Shown here: positions 10,139-19,608 of the stretch, piece after piece
Numbering within the stretch: position 1 is the stretch's first letter
Layout of the letters: every line of letters begins with the position of its first letter
Source of the DNA: Candidatus Bathyarchaeota archaeon
GTDB taxonomy: Archaea; Thermoproteota; CALKCG01; B24
Assembly (NCBI GenBank): GCA_018396755.1
Contig: JAGTQM010000003.1
Coordinates: 78,919-142,918 of the forward strand
Reading direction: 5' to 3'
DNA length: 64,000 nucleotides
Notes under the pieces: generated by a model
Databases searched by the model: none
The model's input: only the letters and a program-made list of their open reading frames with translations
What the model was told of the DNA's origin: nothing
Program-made: the position numbers and the translations under genes

Positions 10139-10507
10139 TTAGAAAGCTGCACGTATTCGCTCGTAAAGTTCCTCTTTACCAGGGACACTTGTTACAAAGG
10201 CTATTTTACCATTTATAGCTATTATAGGTATTAGGCTCCGCATGACTTGAGGCCCGAGACCCATTTCAACAACCCTCTTCTTCCCGCTTGCCTCAAGTAT
10301 TTCAGCCAACCTCTTCTGTGTTTCCAAAAGCTTCTCTCCATATTCGGCTACACGTATTTCTACACGTTCGCCGAAATCCTTCTTAGTTTCTCGTAAGAGT
10401 GCAAAAAGCTTCTCATTTTCCTCTCTTCTACGTCCACAGCCGCAAAGCCCTGTTGGGAAAACCTCTAAAAGCACTTGGACCATATTTTCACCCTTTACGT
10501 GAACCAT
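10139..10507 (-). CDS. Thioredoxin-fold/ArsD-like small protein with CGCGRRREEN motif
   Basis: VLLEVFPTGLCGCG N-terminal strand-CxC; PIIAINGKIAF cis-Pro-like segment; overlaps ArsA-like gene. Confidence 0.55.
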   Translation of the reverse strand: MVHVKGENMVQVLLEVFPTGLCGCGRRREENEKLFALLRETKKDFGERVEIRVAEYGEKLLETQKRLAEILEASGKKRVVEMGLGPQVMRSLIPIIAINGKIAFVTSVPGKEELYERIRAAF

Positions 10508-11441
10508 ATATTAAGAGCGCTAGCTTTTTAACGTTTTCTAAGCTGACGACTTCTGTATCTAGAAGAGGGACTTCAACTATAGGTATATCACTAAACTCTT
10601 CTTTGACTAAGTTTATGTATTTCTCCTGTAAAAGTCTACGTCTAAAGAAGAAGCCGCTTTTACAGTATTCTTCGGGAAGCACAGAATTTATGAAAATGCC
10701 TTTAACTTTAATGCCGTATGGAATCAAACCCTCCTGAATTCTTTTAACCTCATAAACCGGTAACATTTCAGGGTGTGTAACTACGAAGTAGATCGTCTGA
10801 TCAGAAGCAAGCTTCTTTATAGCTGAATAGCTTTCATCTCTAAGTTTTTCAAGAAGCTTAAGCTCAGCTATTTTACCAGTTAAATCTACCACTTCTCTTT
10901 TTGCGGCTATAGCCATTTCAAGATTGTAGACGTAACGCCATGGGTAGTTCACCATTTCAAGATTATGGTATCCTGGCGCCGTATCAAACACGACAGCATC
11001 ATATTGATCATTGTTCATGTAATGTATGAAAACGTTATAAGATGCCGTTTCACAGGGGAGGACAGGGTTTTTCTCCCAATACTCTTTCAGAAACGTTACT
11101 TCAGACTCGCTAATTTTCTCCGACGAGAGGTCTTTAAGTGATTCTATACGTCTTAAAACCTCAAGCTGGTGTTTTCTTATACTCTCCTTAGGGTCAACAT
11201 TTACTACCCAAAGGTTTTCAACTTCAGATATCTGCGTCTCTTCACTACCTATATCTCGTTGGAAAATATCGTTCTGGCTCTTTTGAATATCAGTAGATGC
11301 AAGTAGGGTTTTAAATCCCTTCTCAGCCAACCAGAAGGCTGTAGCCGCCGCTAGACTACTTTTACCAACACCGCCCTTCCCGCCGAAGAATACGAACTTC
11401 CTATTCTCCCTTGGAAGAATATACTCCTCTAGCGTTTTCAT
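10488..11441 (-). CDS. ArsA/Get3-family ATPase, divergent
   Basis: Deviant Walker A GGKGGVGKSSLAAATAFWLAEKG; ASTDIQKSQNDIF; FDTAPGYHNLEMV. Confidence 0.85.
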   Translation of the reverse strand: MKTLEEYILPRENRKFVFFGGKGGVGKSSLAAATAFWLAEKGFKTLLASTDIQKSQNDIFQRDIGSEETQISEVENLWVVNVDPKESIRKHQLEVLRRIESLKDLSSEKISESEVTFLKEYWEKNPVLPCETASYNVFIHYMNNDQYDAVVFDTAPGYHNLEMVNYPWRYVYNLEMAIAAKREVVDLTGKIAELKLLEKLRDESYSAIKKLASDQTIYFVVTHPEMLPVYEVKRIQEGLIPYGIKVKGIFINSVLPEEYCKSGFFFRRRLLQEKYINLVKEEFSDIPIVEVPLLDTEVVSLENVKKLALLIYGSRKG

Positions 11442-11547
11442 TCCTCTATCAGATTATTTATTGTAAAGTTACTCTTTTAAAAGTTTTACTTTTAAATTAA
11501 TACAATTCTAAGGAGAAGGTTTTTCTCAAAGTCTTTGGTTTTAAATT

Positions 11548-13134
11548 ATGAAGATGGCTGACGCTTCAAGGGCGATAATAGAGCGGCTATTAACTGTGAA
11601 AAACCCCTCTAGAGGAGATGTTGAGAAGGTTAAGTTTGAAGTTTGCAAGCTTTTAAACTTAAACAGAATTCCAAGCAACTCTGAACTGATAAAGAGTCTA
11701 AAGCCTGGTGAAGAAAAACTTCTAGAAGTTCTCAAGCGTAAGAAGACGAGAACTATAAGCGGTGTTACAGTTATCGCTGTGATGACCGCACCATTTCCAT
11801 GTCCTAAAGACGAGCCCTGCATATACTGTCCAGGTGGTCCGAGTAGAGGTTCTCCTCAAAGCTATACTGGCCGCGAGCCAGCCACCCTCAGAGGTATACA
11901 GTACAATTACGATCCATATAGACAGGTGGTCAGCCGTATAAATCAACTTAAAGCCATAGGCCACCCAGTAGATAAGGTTGAACTGATAGTTTTAGGTGGA
12001 ACACATACCGCATTACCGTTAGACTACAGAATTTGGTTTATGAAGAGGTGCTTAGACGCTCTGAATAGTGTAGAATCCCGCAATCTTGAAGAAGCTAAAA
12101 AACTGGCTGAGAAAGCCCCTATAAAAGTTTCAGGTGTAACTGTAGAAACCCGTCCAGACTGGTGTATGGAGAATCATGTCGATGAAATGCTCAACCTCGG
12201 TGTTACGAGGGTCGAACTCGGCGTTCAAACGATTTACGAAGACGTGTACAGGTTTATAAATCGTGGACACGGTTTAAAAGAGGTTGTTGAAGCGACGAGA
12301 ATAGCTAAGGATGCTGGTTTAAAAGTCGCATATCATCTCATGCCAAATCTGCCAGGGTCTAATCCAGATAGAGATTTGGAAATGTTTAGAGAAATCTTTA
12401 AGAATCCATCTTTCAGACCAGATGCCCTTAAAATATATCCGTGCCTCATTGTAGAAGGTACGAAGCTCTACGATATGTGGGTTAAGGGATTGTATAAACC
12501 CTATGATGAGGATATTGTTGTAGAGGTTTTAGCGGAGGCTTTTAGAGAAATCCCTAGATACGTCAGGGTTCAGAGGGTTCAAAGGGATATACCAGCTCCT
12601 ATAATAGTCGACGGGGTTAAACATAGCAATCTAAGAGAGCTTGTTGAGAAGAAGCTTGAATCTAAAGGGTTGAAATGTAGATGTATAAGATGCCGTGAAG
12701 TCGGGCACTCCAATATGAAATATGGAGTTAAACCAAGTATGGCAAACATAGAACTTCTTAGGACAGATTATGAGGCAAGCATAGGGCATGAGGTTTTCCT
12801 CTCCTTCGAAGACGTAGAGAACGATATTCTCATCGCCCTACTTAGATTAAGAATACCCTCCGAGAAAGCTCATAGACGAGAGGTGGAAAATGCCGCCATA
12901 GTGAGAGAGCTACATGTATATGGACCTATGATTCCAGTCGGATTTAAACGTGAAGATGGATGGCAACATAAGAATTACGGGAGAAGTCTTCTAGAGAAAG
13001 CTGAACGAATAGCGGCTGAGGAATTCGATAAACATAAACTCCTAGTTATTAGTGGTTTAGGGGTTAAACAGTATTATAAACAGCTCGGATATGTCGATGA
13101 TGGTCCTTATGTGAGTAAAGAACTCTACCGATAG
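11548..13134 (+). CDS. elp3: tRNA uridine(34) carboxymethyl synthase, radical SAM/GNAT, Elp3 family
   Basis: CPKDEPCIYCPGGP radical SAM cluster motif; VTVETRPDWC; C-terminal GNAT HKNYGRSLLEKAERIA. Confidence 0.95.
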   Translation: MKMADASRAIIERLLTVKNPSRGDVEKVKFEVCKLLNLNRIPSNSELIKSLKPGEEKLLEVLKRKKTRTISGVTVIAVMTAPFPCPKDEPCIYCPGGPSRGSPQSYTGREPATLRGIQYNYDPYRQVVSRINQLKAIGHPVDKVELIVLGGTHTALPLDYRIWFMKRCLDALNSVESRNLEEAKKLAEKAPIKVSGVTVETRPDWCMENHVDEMLNLGVTRVELGVQTIYEDVYRFINRGHGLKEVVEATRIAKDAGLKVAYHLMPNLPGSNPDRDLEMFREIFKNPSFRPDALKIYPCLIVEGTKLYDMWVKGLYKPYDEDIVVEVLAEAFREIPRYVRVQRVQRDIPAPIIVDGVKHSNLRELVEKKLESKGLKCRCIRCREVGHSNMKYGVKPSMANIELLRTDYEASIGHEVFLSFEDVENDILIALLRLRIPSEKAHRREVENAAIVRELHVYGPMIPVGFKREDGWQHKNYGRSLLEKAERIAAEEFDKHKLLVISGLGVKQYYKQLGYVDDGPYVSKELYR

Positions 13135-13179
13135 AAAATCTTAACATTTTCTAAGCGGTTTTCTTAGCAGGGTGAGCTG

Positions 13180-13908
13180 ATGATAAAAGTCTTAGTGGTT
13201 AGAAATTATGAAGAAGTCAGTCTTGAAGCGGCGTTGAGGATAGCGGAAACAGTTAAATCTAAGCCTGATGCTGTTTTAGGGTTTGCTACGGGTAGTACTC
13301 CAATTGGATGCTATAGAGAGCTTGTTCGAATGCATAGAATGGAGGGGTTAAGCTTTTCAAGGATTTCGACGTTTAACCTAGATGAATACGTTGGTTTAGC
13401 CCCTGACCATTCTCAAAGCTACCACTATTATATGTTTCAAAACCTATTCAACCACATAGACGTTAAAAGGGGGAATATCCATATACCTAATGGCATGGCT
13501 AAAGACTTGGAGGAGGAATGCGTCAGATATGAAGACGCTATTAAACAGGCTGATGGTATAGATCTTCAACTTCTAGGAATAGGGAGAAATGGGCATATAG
13601 GTTTTAATGAGCCGGGTTCACCGTTCGATTCTAGAACGCGTGTAGTTAAACTTTCAGAGCAGACTAGAATGGATAATGCAAGGTTCTTCAAATCCCTAGA
13701 TGAAGTTCCAATGTATGCGATAACAATGGGTATTGCAACAATAATGGAAGCAAAACGTATAATTCTACTGGCGTCTGGAGAAGCTAAGGCAGAAGCTATA
13801 GCTAAGGCTATTAAAGAACCTAAAACAGTTATGGTTCCAGCATCTGTGCTTCAAGACCACTCGGATTGCCTCTTTATAATAGATAAAAAAGCAGCTTTAC
13901 TCCTCTGA
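13180..13908 (+). CDS. nagB: Glucosamine-6-phosphate deaminase
   Basis: LGFATGSTPIGCYREL; FNLDEYVGLAPDHSQSYHYYM; LLGIGRNGHIGFNEPG. Confidence 0.95.
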   Translation: MIKVLVVRNYEEVSLEAALRIAETVKSKPDAVLGFATGSTPIGCYRELVRMHRMEGLSFSRISTFNLDEYVGLAPDHSQSYHYYMFQNLFNHIDVKRGNIHIPNGMAKDLEEECVRYEDAIKQADGIDLQLLGIGRNGHIGFNEPGSPFDSRTRVVKLSEQTRMDNARFFKSLDEVPMYAITMGIATIMEAKRIILLASGEAKAEAIAKAIKEPKTVMVPASVLQDHSDCLFIIDKKAALLL

Positions 13909-13958
13909 TGATGAAGTGGTCTAAGTCATGACTCTTCAGGCAGTATTATACTCGGCAC

Positions 13959-14261
13959 TTGATGTTGCGAGGTGTTTCTCCTATGAGCGTATCTGATAAG
14001 AGTTTACCTAAACCTGTAGTTAAAATTCCAAAAGTAGGCTATGGTTTTAGAGAAGGTAGAGGTTTCAGTATAGGGGAGCTTAAGGAAGCTGGTTTATCCA
14101 TTGGTAAGGCTAGAATGCTGGGACTTTATGTTGATACTAGGCGTCGGAGTATTAGGAAAGATAACGTTGAAGCTTTAAAACAGTTCTTAAAGACTATTGA
14201 GATGAAGACTGCTGAGGCGAAGGCTAAAACTGAAACTTCTCAATCTATTAAAATTGGTTGA
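13959..14261 (+). CDS. Ribosomal protein eL13 (L13e)
   Basis: GYGFREGRGFSIGELKEAGLSIGKARMLGLYVDTRRRSIRKDNVEALKQF. Confidence 0.88.
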   Translation: MMLRGVSPMSVSDKSLPKPVVKIPKVGYGFREGRGFSIGELKEAGLSIGKARMLGLYVDTRRRSIRKDNVEALKQFLKTIEMKTAEAKAKTETSQSIKIG

Positions 14262-14297
14262 AGGTTAAAGCTAAAAGTCGATGAATTGTAACTTCTT

Positions 14298-15230
14298 GTG
14301 GTGGTTGTTTTGGAGAGTGGGCTTTTCAAGGGGCTTATACCTGCAACTGTTCTACCTATGGATGAAAGCTTCAAGATGGATGAGGATGAGCTTAGAAGGT
14401 ATATAGACTGGATTTCTCACTTTAAAGTGAGTGGTTTAGCGGTGAACGTTGATACTGGTGAAGGTCCACACCTCTATTTTGAAGAACAGCTTAAAGTCAT
14501 TGAAATCTACAGGGAAGAGCTTAAAGGACGTATACCTATAGTTACAGGTTTATCGGCAAGGTTTACTGATGAAGCTGTTAAAAACGCTAAAATGCTTAAG
14601 GAGGCTGGTGCAGATGCCCTACTTGTTTTCCCAATACCTGCCTATGCTGGTGATCCTCTAGATCCGGAAATCCCATATAGTTACCATAAAGCCATTTCAG
14701 AAGCTGTTAGCATGCCTCTCATAGTGTTTCAGCTTCAAAGGGCTCTTGGAGGTGTTGAATACTCTGAACAGGCTTTGAAGAAACTGTTTGAAGTTGAAGA
14801 TATTGTTGCTATTAAGGAGGCGAGTTTCGACGCTAGGAAGTTTACGGAGACGCTTAGAGTAGTCTCCTCGTTGAAGAGGAAAGTCTACATGCTTACAGGT
14901 AATGACAATTTCATACTTGAATCGTTTATCCTAGGTGCTGATGGAGGATTGCTCGGTTTTGGAACAATAGCCACGGATTTACAGGTAGAAATGATAGATA
15001 GGGTTAAGAGAAGAGATTATGATGAAGCCTTTGAAATATCTAGAAGGATAAATCCCTTAGCAGACGCAATATTCATGTCTCCTGTTAGAAACTACAGGGC
15101 TAGACTTAAAGAAGCACTCGTAATGCTAGGGGTTTTAAAGAAAGCCTACGTTAGACCGCCTTTAACTCCGATTTCTGAGGCGGAGCGTAAAGCCGTGAGA
15201 AACGCTCTTAGAGAGTCGAGTTTACTATGA
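14298..15230 (+). CDS. DapA/NanA superfamily aldolase/synthase
   Basis: TIM barrel with VTGLSARFTDEAVKNAKMLKEAGADALLVFPIPAY; IVAIKEASFD (Schiff-base Lys). Confidence 0.88.
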   Translation: MVVVLESGLFKGLIPATVLPMDESFKMDEDELRRYIDWISHFKVSGLAVNVDTGEGPHLYFEEQLKVIEIYREELKGRIPIVTGLSARFTDEAVKNAKMLKEAGADALLVFPIPAYAGDPLDPEIPYSYHKAISEAVSMPLIVFQLQRALGGVEYSEQALKKLFEVEDIVAIKEASFDARKFTETLRVVSSLKRKVYMLTGNDNFILESFILGADGGLLGFGTIATDLQVEMIDRVKRRDYDEAFEISRRINPLADAIFMSPVRNYRARLKEALVMLGVLKKAYVRPPLTPISEAERKAVRNALRESSLL

Positions 15231-15947
15231 TATGTTCAACGTTTCAACCATGCATTCGACGTATTTGACTATAGACTCTACAATGGCTTTAAAAGCCTTC
15301 TCACCTTTAACTCTATCTGCTTTAGATGGATCACCCCACACGCCTGTTGGAGATATTTTAAGCATAGGCAGATAGTCCAGCATTTCCCTTTCAACACTTG
15401 GCTCATAGCTTCCCGCAGTTCCTTTAACAACATCTGGCTTAATATGTAGAAGTAGAGACGTCTCCTGTTCACCGGCATGTAAATCGTTGGCTGTTTCAAA
15501 AATCCCCCTCAAGGCGTCTCCGTATGTTTGCTCAGAGACAAGTACTATTTTAAAATCTGAGTAGTCGAGGTTTAAATATCTCACGGCTGGTTTCAGGACG
15601 AAGTTTCCGCCATGCCAGCTGAAGACTACTAAGTATTTAAACCCCTCTTCTCTAAGAGAGTTGATGATATCTTTTAAAACTGAGGTTAGGGTTTCAGGTC
15701 TAAGGTATACTGTTCCTTTGGCTCCTCTATGCTCCGCTGAACAGCTTAATGGAATGGTGGGTAGGAGAAATAGGTTGAGTCTTGAAGCAGCTTCTCTAGC
15801 AATTTCTGAAGCTATTATTGTATCTGTATCTAAAGGTAGGTTTGCACCGTGTTGTTCAAGACTGCCGATAGGCAGTATTGCCCCTTTAACGCTACTCGCT
15901 TCAACATCCTTATACGTTGAATTGAAGCTTACAGGGTTTGAATACAT
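15225..15947 (-). CDS. Creatininase family (MftE/ArfB-like) amidohydrolase
   Basis: LPIGSLEQHGANLPLDTDTIIA; FSWHGGN; DLHAGEQETSLLLHIKP. Confidence 0.92.
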   Translation of the reverse strand: MYSNPVSFNSTYKDVEASSVKGAILPIGSLEQHGANLPLDTDTIIASEIAREAASRLNLFLLPTIPLSCSAEHRGAKGTVYLRPETLTSVLKDIINSLREEGFKYLVVFSWHGGNFVLKPAVRYLNLDYSDFKIVLVSEQTYGDALRGIFETANDLHAGEQETSLLLHIKPDVVKGTAGSYEPSVEREMLDYLPMLKISPTGVWGDPSKADRVKGEKAFKAIVESIVKYVECMVETLNIS

Positions 15948-15994
15948 TCATTGTTAAAATCCTCGTTAAAACTTTAAAAACCTACTGAGCTATA

Positions 15995-16990
15995 TTGAAC
16001 GGGGTTTTCATGCGGTTTGGAGTAGCACCGATTCAATGGGACTGGTACTGGAATTGGACGGTTGAAGAAGTTTTAACGGCTGAGAAACTTGGCTTCGACT
16101 CTATTTGGATTTTAGAGCATCATGGGAGGGAGGACATGTATTACCCCTCCCCCCTCGTGGCTCTAGCTGGCTTAGCCTCTGTAACTAGACGTGTAGAGCT
16201 TGGATCTTGCATTCTGATACTGCCTCTCTACCATCCTGTTCACGTGGCTGAAGATTCTGCGATGGTGGATTTGATATCCGGTGGGAGATTGATACTTGGT
16301 GTGGGCTTAGGCTATAGGAGGGAGGAGTACGACCTCTTCCAAATACCTATGAAGGATAGAGGTAGACGTATGTCTGAATCGTTGATTTTGATTAGGAAGC
16401 TCTGGATGGAGCCTATTGTAGATTTTAAAGGCGTATTCTTCGAGGTTAGAGGCTTCTCTCTTCAACCTAAGCCTTTGAGAAAACCTCATCCTCCTATCTG
16501 GGTTGGCGGTTGGAGTAGTCAAGCCTTAAAGAGAGCCGCAGAGTTTGGCGATGCCTGGTTTATAGGACCTGTGGGAGCGCTTCCAGACGTTAAAAACAGC
16601 TATCTAAAGTATATGAATGCTCTGAAAAGCTTCAACAAAACTCTCAGCAGACTTCCACTGGTTAGGGAAATCTACGTGGCTGAAGAATCTGGTGAAGCTT
16701 ATGAGAAGGCTTTAAAATACATAGGCGGTATGTATTTCAAAGACTATGCTTCATGGAGGCATCCGCTGGTTAAAAACGCTAAAAGTTTTGAAGACGTGGC
16801 TAGAGACAGGTTTATCGTAGGAAGCCCAGATGACTGTATTTCTCAAATAGAAAGGTTTAGCAGGGAGCTTAAAATAACTGATGTAATCTTCAGAGTACAT
16901 TACCCAGGTATGAATATTGAAGAGGGTTTAAAAGTTATACGGCTTATAGGTGGGAAGATTAAGCCATACTTTGAGGAGCTGAAAAGTTAA
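15995..16990 (+). CDS. LLM-class flavin/F420-dependent oxidoreductase
   Basis: Luciferase-like TIM barrel; LGSCILILPLYHPVHVAEDSAMVDLISGGRLILGVGLGYRREEYDLF; PPIWVGGWSSQALKRAAEFGDAWF. Confidence 0.92.
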   Translation: MNGVFMRFGVAPIQWDWYWNWTVEEVLTAEKLGFDSIWILEHHGREDMYYPSPLVALAGLASVTRRVELGSCILILPLYHPVHVAEDSAMVDLISGGRLILGVGLGYRREEYDLFQIPMKDRGRRMSESLILIRKLWMEPIVDFKGVFFEVRGFSLQPKPLRKPHPPIWVGGWSSQALKRAAEFGDAWFIGPVGALPDVKNSYLKYMNALKSFNKTLSRLPLVREIYVAEESGEAYEKALKYIGGMYFKDYASWRHPLVKNAKSFEDVARDRFIVGSPDDCISQIERFSRELKITDVIFRVHYPGMNIEEGLKVIRLIGGKIKPYFEELKS

Positions 16991-17016
16991 GAAATACGTC
17001 GAAGTAGTATTAGTAT

Positions 17017-17724
17017 ATGGGCTTTGTATCTAGTCGAGCAGTACTTGGAAGGATTCTACTGGAGGGCTTCAACGTAATACTTGGGCCTTCATCTATCGGA
17101 GACTGGTCTATAATAGGCTATGGATCTATCTTAGGCTATCCATCTAGAGCTGTTTTAAAGAGTCTATTAGGCAGAGCCATAGGCTTGGAACACTACGACG
17201 ATAAAAGTAGTGGCTGTACAGTAGGTGAAAAGTGTATAATAAGACCTTACACGGTGATCTATGAAAAATCCAAGCTTGGAAACCGCGTCGAAATGGGGCA
17301 CTTCGTTATGATAAGGGAGAACGTTACAATAGGCGATGAGACGATCGTGGGCTCCCGTACAGTAGTCGATGGGGAAGCGTCGATAGGCTCCATGTGTAGA
17401 ATACAAACGGGATGCTATATTCCCCCTAAGACGGTCATAGGTGATAGGGTTTTCCTAGGACCCATGGTGAATGTACTTAACGATAAATATCCTCCCAGTG
17501 GGCTACTCTCAGGCGTACGTATAGACGATGGCGCTGTCATAGGAGCAGGGGCCATAATAATGTCGGGTGTAACGGTGGGGCGGGAAGCCGTGGTTGCGGC
17601 CGGATCCTTAGTAACTAGAGACGTTGATCCTAAGACTGTTGTTAAAGGTGTCCCAGCCAAACCCATCTACACCAGGGAGGAGTATGAAGCCAAGAAAGAA
17701 AAGTATCTTAAGGGGATTCAGTGA
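17017..17724 (+). CDS. Hexapeptide-repeat acyltransferase (UDP-sugar N-acetyltransferase-like)
   Basis: Left-handed beta-helix repeats (IGDETIVGSRTVVDGEASIGS; VIGAGAIIMSGVTVGREAVVAAGSLVTRDV). Confidence 0.9.
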   Translation: MGFVSSRAVLGRILLEGFNVILGPSSIGDWSIIGYGSILGYPSRAVLKSLLGRAIGLEHYDDKSSGCTVGEKCIIRPYTVIYEKSKLGNRVEMGHFVMIRENVTIGDETIVGSRTVVDGEASIGSMCRIQTGCYIPPKTVIGDRVFLGPMVNVLNDKYPPSGLLSGVRIDDGAVIGAGAIIMSGVTVGREAVVAAGSLVTRDVDPKTVVKGVPAKPIYTREEYEAKKEKYLKGIQ

Positions 17725-17889
17725 ATAGTTGAAGCGATCACACTTAGAGAAATAGTAGACTCCCAAGGCCCTATTGACTTACTTAAAATGAATATTGAAG
17801 GAGCAGAATTCGAAGCTTTCAATAGCGTAGACTTAAAAACTCTTAAACAGGTTGGAATGATCGCCTGCGAAGTCCCCCCAATATGGTAA
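17725..17889 (+). pseudogene. C-terminal fragment of an FkbM-family methyltransferase
   Basis: Own translation IVEAITLREIVDSQGPIDLLKMNIEGAEFEAFNS...CEVPPIW* without start; LLKMNIEGAE resembles the FkbM LKIDVEGAE motif. Confidence 0.65.
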
Positions 17890-18301
17890 TGTTAACTTTA
17901 TAACTACGAATTTTCTTATTCCTCGTGGAAACCGTGGCGGAGAAGCATAAACGTAACCCATTAGCTCGGCGGTAAACTGATGGAATTGTAGAGCCTAAGG
18001 CTACTGACAATCATCCCCTCCACGCCTCAGCTGAATGCCAAACTCACCTCAAAAACATACCAAAGCCCTCCAGAAAGCCAAGTTTAACACGATCGTGTTA
18101 ATTTCGGGGCAGGCTGTCGCGTTCCCTTGGGAATAATAAGCTCTCCGTGAGAAGTCAAAGAAATATGAAGAACTTACCCTATTTAAGCCCATCTATTTTG
18201 AACTGTTGATAATGGCATATGGTACGTAGGTATACCAAATAGCTTTATTTCCGATATATTTATAAAGGTAAGGCATTATTCTATAAGTAAGGTGGAAATA
18301 C

Positions 18302-18559
18302 GTGGAGACGGTCACCGTGACAGCCAAGGGGCAGATAACTATTCCAGCAGATCTGAGGAGGAAGCTTCAGATAGTTAAAGGTACAAAACTCATCGTAATC
18401 CGTGAAGGAGACGCGCTTAAGATGATTCCCATCCCCAAGCTATCTCAACTGGCCGGTGTGGACAGGGAGATCTTCAAGGGACGCAAACCCTCAGAAGAGC
18501 TAGAAAAGATGAGGGGGGAGTGGACCCGAGAGTTTGAGGAGCAGCTTAAAGAAGCTTAG
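18302..18559 (+). CDS. vapB: AbrB/MazE-type antitoxin (VapB)
   Basis: TVTAKGQITIPADLRRKLQIVKGTKLIVI SpoVT-AbrB domain; overlaps PIN gene. Confidence 0.9.
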   Translation: METVTVTAKGQITIPADLRRKLQIVKGTKLIVIREGDALKMIPIPKLSQLAGVDREIFKGRKPSEELEKMRGEWTREFEEQLKEA

Positions 18560-18998
18560 AGTACTTCTGGATACTAAGCCCCTAATCAAACTCTTCGCCC
18601 AGGAAGAAGGATGGAGAGAAGTTAAAAGCATCCTATCTTGCATCGAGGCTGATCAGCTAGAGGCTGGAATAAGCGTCGTCACACTCACAGAAATCTACTA
18701 CAAATATTTACAGGAGCAGAGGCCAGACCTAGCCAAAACCAGAATAGAGCAGCTCAGATACGCCCTTTACCTCGAAAAGATTGAAATAAGCCAAGATATT
18801 GCGGTCAAAGCCGGGGAATTCAAAGGAAAATACCATGTATCAATCGCAGACGCCTTTATAGCAGCCTCCGCCTACTCTCAAAACGCCATAGTGATAAGCG
18901 ATGACCCGGATTTCAAGAAAATACCCGAGGTCAATGTTCTAACAGAAATAGAACTCTACCAAAAATTATGTGCAGAGCTTGAACATGAAAACGGCTAA
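18534..18998 (+). CDS. vapC: PIN-domain ribonuclease toxin (VapC); real start probably just downstream of the reported ATG
   Basis: VLLDTKPLIKLF; TEIYYK; YHVSIADAFIAASAYSQNAIVISDDPDFKKI. Confidence 0.9.
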   Translation: MRSSLKKLRVLLDTKPLIKLFAQEEGWREVKSILSCIEADQLEAGISVVTLTEIYYKYLQEQRPDLAKTRIEQLRYALYLEKIEISQDIAVKAGEFKGKYHVSIADAFIAASAYSQNAIVISDDPDFKKIPEVNVLTEIELYQKLCAELEHENG

Positions 18999-19330
18999 CC
19001 AGTGCATTTCCATCACCATAAACACCTATTTAGACGTCTACATGATTATGACAGGATACCTAAAACTAGGAAGCAATCACTTAGCAAAAGTTCCATTAAA
19101 ACCCCCTCCATCAAACCCAGAATTCTATGGAAACCTTCCTAAAACAGCCGCTGAAAGAGCCTAGCTTCAGCATTAATGCTGAACGCCTCCCCATGAAATA
19201 GCTACCTAATAGAGCTGGTCAAAGAACTCCAGATCAGTAGAATATACACAATAGACGAAGAATAAAAAAGAAAATAAAAGACATAGAAATCGAAAACCCC
19301 ATCCAGAAAAACCTGGGGGGAAGGGGTCTC
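18985..19330 (+). pseudogene. Degenerate second PIN-domain-like gene
   Basis: Frame-shifted pieces: TYLDVYMIMTGYLKLG..., YLIELVKELQISRIYTIDE and KIKDIEIENPI, resembling the C-terminal half of PIN proteins. Confidence 0.45.
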
Positions 19331-19335
19331 ATCTA

Positions 19336-19608
19336 TTGGTTAAGGTTTCAATCAATAGATTTTTTAAGACGATGGGAAAGGCCTACCCATGTGGTATGGA
19401 TCAGCATATAAATGCTTGTCTCAACCTGCTTAAGAAGCAAGATGTGGCGAGTCAAGGCTCCGCTGAAAGCCCCTTGATGTACATCATAAAGAGGGAAACG
19501 GGGGAAGTCGTGAAGATAGATATATACACTTATCGTATCCGACGACCTGGAAAAACTCCATATAAATCTATCTTCTACTCTAAAACCGCAGTCGACCCAT
19601 GTTTCTAA
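19336..19608 (+). pseudogene. Possible C-terminal TnpB (IS200/IS605) remnant
   Basis: GMDQHINACLNLLKKQDVASQGSAESP resembles the TnpB C-terminus (RDVNACLNLL...) after the zinc ribbon. Confidence 0.5.
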
